Source of the DNA: Echria macrotheca
Taxonomy: Eukaryota; Ascomycota; Sordariomycetes; Sordariales; Schizotheciaceae
NCBI GenBank assembly: GCA_030411725.1
Contig: MU839828.1
Coordinates: forward strand, 1,178,001-1,242,000
DNA length: 64,000 bases
Reading direction: 5' to 3'
Positions 56,190-64,000 of the stretch are shown here, one piece after another (within the stretch, counting starts at the first letter, position 1; each line of letters begins with the position of its first letter). The notes under the pieces are model-generated. The model was not told where the DNA came from, made no database searches, and was given only the letters and a program-made list of their open reading frames with translations. Position numbers and translations under genes: made by a program.

Positions 56190-56843
56190 ATGGCACAACC
56201 TCTGGCATCACCACCCCTCAGCCCGCAGTTCTGCTTTGCGCCAAGTGCGCTTAGAGGTTTGGCTCAACACAGTCCCGCTTCATGCACTGCGCGATCTGGC
56301 TGACCACGTTCTGGGGCAGACTTCTTGCGAATATCACGCAGTGCGGTCGACGACACCATCACGCAGCATTTGAATGCCCTGGTCACCCCTTCCAAAGCCG
56401 GGTTCGATCCATCCTCGACCTCCCAACTGAAATCGAGACCATTCTCGCACCAAATAGATGCCCGAGCCTGCCAGTCGTTCAAGGAAAAAGTCCTATTTCC
56501 AACATGGGAGGAACGGTCCCGTGTCTTAACTTATTGCACGGCAGTGGCTACGAGCCCCGATCCAGACGATCCCGAAGCTGCTCTCCGGCAAGCTGAGCTA
56601 GAAAAGAACAAGGAAAGAGTTGTAGACGAACGGCTAGACCCATATTCAGCTCGCTTCTTTCCGAGTGAACCTCGAACGGAGCGCCTGGCATCCATCATCA
56701 GACTGGAACAAGGCGTCGAGAACATAGTCCGGTCCCGAACATGGAGTATCGTCAACCAAAGATGTGGAGGGACCACTGAAGACTGGGAAAAGGCCATCGC
56801 ACAATGGAGGAGGAATGAGGCGAATCGCGCCTTCTCACCATGA
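56190..56843 (+). CDS. Cid2/MIX23 (CCDC58-like) family protein
   Basis: Exons 56190-56256 and 56320-56843 give 196 aa. Conserved phrases are CFAPSALRDFLRISRSAVDD, TITQHLNALVTPSK, ACQSFKEKVLFPTWEERSRV, LTYCTAVATSPDPDDPEAAL, VVDERLDPYSARFFPSEPRT, IIRLEQGVENIVRSRTWSIV and QRCGG. The family includes fission-yeast caffeine-induced death protein 2 and the yeast mitochondrial intermembrane-space protein Mix23, with paired cysteines (here C15, C87, C108 and the late QRC). A role in mitochondrial intermembrane-space biology is therefore likely but not proven. The donor GTTTGG is weak, but joining LR to DFLR is exactly what the family requires. Confidence 0.85.
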
Positions 56844-57741
56844 TACAACAGCGGGACGGGCAAGCGGGCTACGTGAGGCTGCCTCTCACATCGGGCGCCG
56901 AAGGTCCGTCTCGATTCTGTAAAGCGAACAGATGTAGATAGAAGCGTGTAATTGTAAATGTAACGACTCCAATCACTATTCGATTGTTACCGAACAGGAC
57001 AAATCAGGCGACGTGCATCTGGCCTGACGATGAGTTAGTCCTTCAGCGGTGAAGCACCTCGGTCCGGCTCATGAGGGGTGGGTTTCAGAAAGAGCAATTA
57101 CGGGCAAAAATGCGCATCCGTAGATGATTTCGGGCCCTCGCCGGGGAAGGCTCGCCAGAGCCTCAATGTGTTCGTTGCACCTCAGGAGCTAGCGGAAGAA
57201 AGATTGGGGATTGAGATTCGGAGTTTGGGAGCTTGGGACTTTGACGTTACCAAGCGGGCCAAGCCGGGGATGTCGAGAGGGAGGGGATGCCCCACTCCGC
57301 GCTCGCTCTGCTGCAGCCTTCAGCCCGGCTCGCCTGACTTCGAATTTGGCAGCCGCAATCTGTGCATCGAACCTCACCTCGAAGCACCACCACCACCGTC
57401 GTGTGCACCGGCTTCCCTCCTCAACCCCCCATAGGTCGGCTGCGAAGAGGGATTGATAATTAGGCGGCATCGGTCTATAGATTTCTCTTTTGGGTCTGAA
57501 GCGCAGCGACGTCACCGACTAGATTCGAGCTGTGGCTGACCTGTCGGCTCCTTACGCTTGTTCGTTCTCTCCCCCACGTTGTTCGAGGGTCCAGTGTTTT
57601 AATGCGCCCACGATTTGTTTTAACAGAGCTTTCCCGCGGGACCCAAACCCTTTAGCAACAAAAGCCGCCCTCCCTCACCGATTCCGCCGCGACGCCGATT
57701 CCCGCCGCCTCCATCCGACGTACCGGTGCGGCTGGTTCCCA
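56844..57741. other. Intergenic, promoter of Naa15
   Basis: About 900 bp. The Naa15 frame is open upstream to 57532 without a stop, but the conserved N-terminus starts at 57742. No other gene is seen. Confidence 0.5.
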
Positions 57742-60078
57742 ATGCCTCAACAACAACTCAACACGAGGGAGGCGAACCTCTTTCGTACCGTCGTTCGTCA
57801 CTATGAGGACAAGCAGTACAAAAGGGCGCTCAAGGCCGCCGAGCAGATCCTCAAGAAGAACCCAAAGCATGCCGACACCCTGTCGATGAAGGCCCTCGTC
57901 CTGAACGCCCAGGGCAAGCCGGAGGAAGCCTTTTCTCTGGCCAAGGATGCCTTGACAATCGACATGAAGTCACCCATCTGCTGGCACGTTTACGGAATTC
58001 TTTACCGGACCAACAAGAACTTTGACGAAGCCATCAAGGCTTATAAGTTTGCGCTGAGGCTCGAGCCGGACTCCCACCAGATCCAACGTGACTTGGCCGT
58101 TCTGCAGATCCAAATGCGTGACTATCAAGGTTACGTGCAAAGCAGATTCGTGATGCTGAAAGCTCGACCACATATGCGCCAGAACTGGACGGCTCTTGCC
58201 ATTGCATATCACCTCGAAGGCAATCTCCCGCAGGCCGAAAACATACTCAAAACTTACGAGAACTCGGTGACATCAGCGCCCGCGAAAACGGACCTCGAAA
58301 ACTCCGAGGCCGTGTTGTATAGAAACACCATCATCGCTGAGATGGGCCAGACCGAGCGGGCTCTAGAGCACCTGGAAACGGATGCCAAGCATAGCTTAGA
58401 CCGACTTGCATTCATGGAGCTCCGGGCAAAGTATCTCACCCAGCTAGGCCGGAAAGAGGAGGCTGCCAAAGCGTACCGGGCGTTGCTGGAGAGGAACTCG
58501 GAGCACCCTGCCTACTACACAGCTCTCACCAGCGTCTTGGGTATCCCGGCAGACGACGAGTCTGCCTTGAAGGCTATATATGACGAATATGCAGAAAAGT
58601 TCCCTCGCTCGGACGCGGCTCGGCGCCTACCCCTGGATTTCTTGACGGGTAATTTGCCCTCTAACAACTTCAATTGCTGTCTGATCAGTTACTGACTTTC
58701 TGTTAGGTGAGAACTTTCGCACTGCGGCCAAGTCGTATCTAAACCTCATGTTCGACAAGGGGGTTCCCTCCACCTTTGCAAACCTGAAGCACCTTTACAG
58801 CGATCCGCAAAAGAAGGCTACACTACCAACACTCGCGGAGGAGTACCTAGCCGAGCACCAGGGCGGCCAAGACGGCAAAGGACAAGCCAATGGCGACAGT
58901 TCCAAGGGTAAAGGTGCCGCTCTGTTTTTCCTTGCCCAACACTACAACTATTACATGAGCCGCGACCTTGCCAAAGCCACGGAGTTTGTTGAACGGGCCA
59001 TCGAACTCGACCCCCAAAGCGTTGATTTTCACATGACCAAGGCACGGATATACAAGCACCAAGGCGACCTCGCGAAGGCCTCGGCGACCATGGACTACGC
59101 TCGGTCCCTTGACACCAAGGACCGGTACATCAACTCCAAGGCGGCCAAGTACCTGCTGAGAAACAACGAGAACGAGAAGGCCTTGGCGACGATGGGTCTC
59201 TTCACCCGAGCAGAAACGGTCGGGGGGCCGATCGCCGACCTGACCGATATGCAATGCATGTGGTTCCTGACCGAAGACGGAGAAGCATGGGAACGGCGTG
59301 GCAATTATGGCATGGCGCTCAAACGCTACCACACCATCTTCAACATCTTTGATATCTGGCAAGAAGACCAGTTCGACTTCCACACGTTTTCCCTGCGCAA
59401 GGGCCAAATTCGAGCGTATATCGATATGGTCCGTTGGATAGATCGGCTGCGAGAACATCCTTTCTACTTCCGGGCGGCGTTGGACGCCGTGAAGCTCTAC
59501 CTAACCATGCACGATACACCGGCTGGTACTAATGGCGTCAACGGGACCAGTGGGAAGAATGCAAACGGCGAGGATGCCGCAGAGCGCAAGAAAGCTCTGA
59601 AGAAGGCGAAAAAGGAGGCTCAGAAAGCCGAACGCGAGGCTGCCGAGAAAGCCGCCAAGCAGGATCCCAACAAGGCTGGCGCGCAGAAAGGCAAGGAGGT
59701 CGAAGACCTCAAGAAGAAGGACGACGATCCGAATGGCCTCAAGCTTGCCGCCACCACCGATCCCTTGGGAGACTCGATAAAGTTCTTGCTGCCACTGCTT
59801 CAGTTCAGCCCCAAGAATATCGAAGGCCAGCTTGTCGGGTTCGAAGTCTACTTTAGGAGAAGTGAGTTATGAAACCTGATGCCGGCTTTTTCGCGCCTTA
59901 CTGACTTGATACTGCAGAGAAATACCTCCTCGCTCTGCGATGTCTTAGCGCAGCGCGTGCTCTTGACCCCGAGAACACGAGAGTGCAGGAGCAGGCAAAA
60001 AGGCTGCGGGAGGCGGTGGGCCCAACTCTTTCGTCGGCAAATGCGAAGCTCAAGGAGGTGATCGAGTCAGCTCTCTGA
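57742..60078 (+). CDS. NAA15: NatA auxiliary subunit Naa15 (Nat1)
   Basis: Exons 57742-58648, 58707-59861 and 59918-60078 give 740 aa. The protein is a chain of TPR-type helices starting NTREANLFRTVVRHYEDKQY and including KRALKAAEQILKKNPKHADT, LSMKALVLNAQGKPEEAFSL, ICWHVYGILYRTNKNFDEAI and ALRLEPDSHQIQRDLAVLQI, then ALFFLAQHYNYYMSRDLAKA and MALKRYHTIFNIFDIWQEDQ; these are the hallmarks of Naa15. A lysine-rich helix (ERKKALKKAKKEAQKAEREA) lies near residue 600. It anchors the catalytic subunit Naa10 to the ribosome for co-translational N-terminal acetylation. The start is the MPQQQL methionine, matching the family; an upstream open frame is ignored. Confidence 0.95.
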
Positions 60079-60877
60079 ATTACGGATAGAACATGGCTGT
60101 GGGAATCCAGCGGGTGTAATCATCGGTCGGGCGTCTCTTTCTACCTGGCATAGAGTCTTTGCGCTTGGTCTTGTAGGGTCTGCTGGTGTCTTTTACATCT
60201 ACAGATTGGGTTCATCAACTGCATTGGCACGATGACGGCGCCTGGGTCGGGCGGCGGCAAGAAAAAATATCGGTATCAGTCGACCACACATCGGTAGATA
60301 AGAAATCGGAACGAGTGTTACGAATTACTGGTGGTTAGAAGTTCCATGCGGGGAAATGTTGGGGTGTAGTTGATTGAAAGAGTAACGATTGTTGTGACCC
60401 AGCTCCCCTCTTCATCCTTTGTCAAACCTAGCCATGATACTTCCTGAGCAAAAGCCGCCATGACATCTGCTTGTGTTCATCAGATGTTGATGTTCTTACT
60501 ATCTAAGCCTTCAGAAACGACGATGCTGTGACTTTAGGGTGCCTAGCACTTAATCTCCGAAGGATCCGACGCTGACGCTGACGTCGCACCATGCCTTGCG
60601 GAATTTCGAGCTTCTTTTACTCTACAACTGCCAGTGTTCAGGTCCTCGATGAAACAAGTGGCGAACACGCACGTGGAGCCAGCGTGTTCCTGAATCAATT
60701 GTCCGGAGCCGCAAGAGGCAGGTTCTTGCTTCCCCCCACGCCGCAGCCTGGGGTGCAGTCGGGGATCGTCACATGCCTGCCAAATTCCTCGGCGCCGTTC
60801 CGCGACGATAGCCTCCAATTCTCGGCCGCCAAACGCAGGTTCCCGACGAAGGGGTGCCCAAGTGGACAAACGCCAAC
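60079..60877. other. Intergenic, promoter of the lipid kinase
   Basis: About 800 bp without a supported gene. Confidence 0.5.
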
Positions 60878-62703
60878 ATGAGCTCCAACCCTCAGGCAGC
60901 CTCCACCCGGGACTCTGAGACGCAGCCCATAAAACCCCTGGGGAGAGCGCAATATGTGCTCCATCTCCCGACCGGCGCGAAGCTGACGCTGAGCGAGGAG
61001 GGCCTTCTCCTTCCAGGTACGTCTTCTCGGCGACCCCATCTTCCTGCGTTGACGCGCGACTAACCCGGACATTGGACATACAGCCCAGACAATCAAGAAG
61101 CCCAGTCGATCATGCGGGCTGGGAACCTCAGGTGAGCCAATTCCGGACCAGAGCGCAACACAAGCTTTCGGACCCTCCTCCTCTTGCATGCGGCTAACGG
61201 CTCTCTGCTCCACCAGCGCCCAACAGCTCCCCGAACTGCGTCCCGTACTACAACGTCCTCTGGGCCGAGGTCACCGACGACCAGGCCTGGGTCCGCGTCG
61301 ACTTCGCCGAGGAGATCCAGCCGCACCGGCTCGGCGTCCAGAACGTCAAATTCCCCATAGACCCATCGGTCGAGGAGGCCGGGGAATGGGTCGAGCGGCT
61401 GCTCGACCGGGCCTACGGCGGCGCCGCCCGGCGCAAGCGCGCCTGGGTCGTGGTCAACCCGCATGCCGGGCCGGGCGGGGCCGACAAGATCTGGCAGAAG
61501 CAGGTGAAGCCGATCTTCCAGGCGGCGCGGATGCCGCTGACGGTGGTGCGGACGTCGTACTCGGGCGAGGCGGTCGAGATGGTCAGGGCGCTGGACATTG
61601 ATGAGTATGACATTGTGGTGCCCTGCTCGGGCGACGGGCTGCCGCACGAGGTCTTTAACGGGCTGGGCAAGCGGCCGGATGCACGGCGCGCGTTGTCCAA
61701 GATCGCCGTGTGCCATATTCCGTGCGGCTCGGGCAACGCTATGAGCTGCAACCTGTATGGCACGCATCGGCCCTCGCTGGCCGCGCTGGCTATTGTCAAG
61801 GGCGTGCCCACACCGATGGACCTTGTCAGCATCACGCAGGGCGAGCGGCGGACGCTGAGTTTCCTCAGCCAGGCGTTAGGTATGGTTGCAGATCTGGACA
61901 TCACTACCGAGCATCTGCGGTGGATGGGGGCGGCACGGTTTACCTATGGTTTCTTGTGGCTGGCGATGCAGAAGAAGACGTACCCTTGCGACATCGCCGT
62001 CAAGGTCGAGATAGAACACAAGGACGGGATAAAGCAGCATTACCGGAACAAGGCGACGCAGTCAGGTTCCGAGAGCGATGAACCAGGGGAAGGACCGTCA
62101 GCTAATGTCCACCCGCCTTCGTCCGCTCCTAGTTCCGCAGACGGTGATGAAGGGCAGGGGCTTCCGCCTCTCAAGTACGGCACGGTCATGGACAAGTTGC
62201 CAGACGAGTGGGAGCTTCTCCCGCATGAGAAGCTTGGGAATTTCTACTGCGGAAACGTACGTTCCTCGGGTTGACATCCTGCCCCGTTTTCCTCCTCCGT
62301 ACAACAACCTCCTACTGACAGACCCTTTTAGATGGCATACATGGCGCCCGACCTCAACTTCTTCTCCGCCGCCCTGGCAAATGACGGACTCATGGACCTT
62401 GTGACGGTAGACGGCGACATATCGGCGCTCAAATCCATCCAACTACAGCTGTCAGTCGAGTCTGGCCACTTCTTTGACAGCCCGCTCGTCAGCTATCGTA
62501 AGGTCGTCGCATACCGTATCATCCCGCGCGAGAACTGCCCTCGGGGCTATATCAGCATCGACGGCGAATCTTTTCCCTGGGAACCCTTCCAGGCCGAGAT
62601 CCACAAGGGGCTGGGCCTCACGCTGTCGAAGAAGGGTGGCTACGAGGCGCCGGGCCCGCTGAACTGGGATACGGTGACCACTACTGAGAGGCTTCGGGCG
62701 TAA
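60878..62703 (+). CDS. Sphingoid long-chain-base kinase (LCB4/sphingosine-kinase type)
   Basis: Exons 60878-61016, 61084-61131, 61217-62256 and 62332-62703 give 532 aa. The DAGK-type catalytic domain starts RAWVVVNPHAGPGGADKIWQ and has the nucleotide loop YDIVVPCSGDGLPHEVFNGL, where SGDG replaces the GGDG of lipid kinases, as in sphingosine kinases. Further motifs are CHIPCGSGNAMSCNLYG, DLVSITQGERRTLSFLSQAL, LGMVADLDITTEHLRWMGAA and RFTYGFLWLAMQKKTYPCDI, then MAYMAPDLNFFSAALANDGL and IDGESFPWEPFQAEIHKGLG. It should phosphorylate sphingoid bases at membranes, feeding the sphingolipid breakdown route. A Ser/Pro/Glu-rich insert (SGSESDEPGEGPSANVHPPS) interrupts the C-terminal domain. Confidence 0.93.
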
Positions 62704-62995
62704 TGGTGCTGTCTTACTCGCAAGGTATCGGGAGTCGGTCTGAAGGCGGCGGCGCAGCATGGGTTGGGCGGGGAGTCGTGTCATGGGTTAGAACTTCGAG
62801 GGAAAATATACCAAGTGCGGCATTGTCGTTAATGTATAAATAGACACCGGCACCTGTATATGCTTTATCCGAACCTGTACCAAATTTCAAGTCGTATACA
62901 ACTCTCACTCACGCTGGCAACCTGGTCGAAGGCACGTAACATCTGGAGACCAACGACGCAGTGTCAGTGGAAGGAATCGGTGAGTATCATTATAT
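62704..62995. other. Short convergent intergenic spacer
   Basis: About 290 bp between convergent genes; no other feature. Confidence 0.5.
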
Positions 62996-63902
62996 CTAGT
63001 CTTCAAACCCATCCCAGCTGCCGCTATCACCAGTATCTGCCATTTTTGTGTCCGCCGCAGCCTCAGCCACAGGTTCCTCCTTTTCCTTTTTGCCGCTTAA
63101 ACGCTCATCCGACAGCGACTCTTTGGCACGTATCCGCACACCCGGGTTCACTGTGGTTCGCTCCAGAACATCCACCTTCTCCACCAACCTAGCGACGAAC
63201 TCCTTTGCCGCCTTATCATCCTCCTCCAGCAAGCCAACCTTTTCCGCCTCATCAACCCAGATATCCAGGACATGAATCCGTAGCCCGATCGGTATCGTCT
63301 GCGCCGACAACGCCGCCTGTTCGGCGCCCAAGCTCTCGCTCGGCTCGACCTCATCTTCCACATTAAACGGCCACTCGGTCAATAAGCCCATAATATCCCC
63401 CATCTTTTCAGAGTCCCACGATTTCTCGTCGGCACTCTGCTTCCCCCTCCCATCAGTCGTCTTCATCCACCGGAACCCGGCGCCGACGACCCGCCTGACG
63501 AGCAGCAGAAACTTCTCCATGCGCAGCACGTCGATGCTGGTCCACTCGCGCGCCATGGTCGCCCAGAAGCCGCGCAGCCAGGGGACCACGGCGACGCGCG
63601 GCAGAAAGAAGATGAGATCGGCGAGCTCGGCGCAGAGCGTCTGCTGCGGGATGGCGCGGTCGCACATCCAGAGGGCGTAGAAGAGGCCCTTCCAGAGCTT
63701 GAGGATGTCGAGCGGCGAGAGGGTGGATGCGACTTGTCGCGCCGAGAGGAAGGCGTGGAGGGAAGCGAGGGCTGAGGTCCGGACTTTGCGATCTGGAAGT
63801 GGTCCAAGGTTAGTAGGTAGGCTGGGTGATGCGCGGAGGGTAGGACGAACCGCTCGAGGCGAGGTTTTTGATAAAGGGCATGCTCCTTTCTTGGGACGCC
63901 AT
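62996..63902 (-). CDS. RRP1: rRNA-processing protein Rrp1 (Nop52 family)
   Basis: Minus-strand exons 63902-63851 and 63792-62996 give 282 aa. The N-terminus MASQERSMPFIKNLASSDRK is followed by VRTSALASLHAFLSARQV, LSPLDILKLWKGLFYALWMC, ADLIFFLPRVAVVPWLRGFW, EWTSIDVLRMEKFLLLVRRV and IPIGLRIHVLDIWVDEAEKV, which identify the Nop52/Rrp1 family. These nucleolar helical-repeat proteins take part in 27S pre-rRNA processing and 60S subunit assembly. The tail is Lys/Glu-rich and ends SWDGFED. The intron is fixed by the Ser-Asp junction NLASS/DRKVR. Confidence 0.93.
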
Positions 63903-64000
63903 CTTGGATATGTGTCAGACGAAACTGTCTGGGTCAATGGGTTGTCGGTACGTTTTGTTGGTTCACGGTTTGGATATCGAACTTTCTTGGTGGGGCAACT
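63903..64000. other. Upstream of RRP1 to window edge
   Basis: No feature can be called in the last 98 bp beyond the expected RRP1 promoter. Confidence 0.4.

Overview
The window is nuclear DNA of a filamentous ascomycete, most likely a Sordariomycete. Genes carry short GT-AG introns with CTRAC-type branch sites. They belong to families typical of Pezizomycotina: a HET-domain protein, two DUF1996 secreted proteins, a LaeA-like methyltransferase, a Zn2Cys6 regulator, UPF0643 and Cid2/MIX23. At least one repeat carries CpA-to-TpA changes of the kind made by repeat-induced point mutation (RIP). There are no rRNA genes and no CRISPR. I rebuilt exon structures by hand from splice signals, reading phase and family motifs.

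Layout. 1-4.7 kb: the 3' part of a CorA-like two-TM protein, then a single-exon F-box protein. 4.7-16.1 kb: an accessory block with microsatellites, a duplicated scrap of HET-gene DNA, a secreted Ala/Val-rich protein, a HET-domain gene and a convergent secreted HNH nuclease, plus two ~420-bp hAT-like MITEs with perfect 8-bp target duplications. 17.3-26.1 kb: a secretome block with two DUF1996 proteins, a GNAT acetyltransferase, a tiny secreted protein built from a duplicated cysteine-peptide exon, and a CBM18/NodB chitin deacetylase. 26.3-28.8 kb: a DJ-1/PfpI pseudogene split by a 1.75-kb terminal-repeat (TRIM-like) element with 142-bp LTRs and an AAAAG target duplication. 29.5-36.5 kb: a ten-exon LaeA-like methyltransferase, a TauD-type dioxygenase, tRNA-Arg(CCG), tRNA-Val(AAC) and a secreted alpha/beta hydrolase.

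From about 38 kb the window becomes core genome: a mitochondrial carrier of the SAM-transporter type, a UPF0643 protein, eIF3h, S-adenosylhomocysteine hydrolase, a D-2-hydroxyacid dehydrogenase, a Zn2Cys6 transcription factor followed by about 5 kb without a recognisable gene, a Cid2/MIX23-type protein, the NatA subunit Naa15, a sphingoid-base kinase and the ribosome-biogenesis factor Rrp1.

The genes do not form one obvious pathway. Three relate to S-adenosylmethionine use (methyltransferase, SAM-type carrier, SAH hydrolase), but they are spread over 15 kb on both strands with unrelated genes between them. The most unusual items are the duplicated-exon cysteine peptide gene (20513-20863), the MITE whose target duplication contains the HET stop codon (14706-15141), and the element-split DJ-1 gene.
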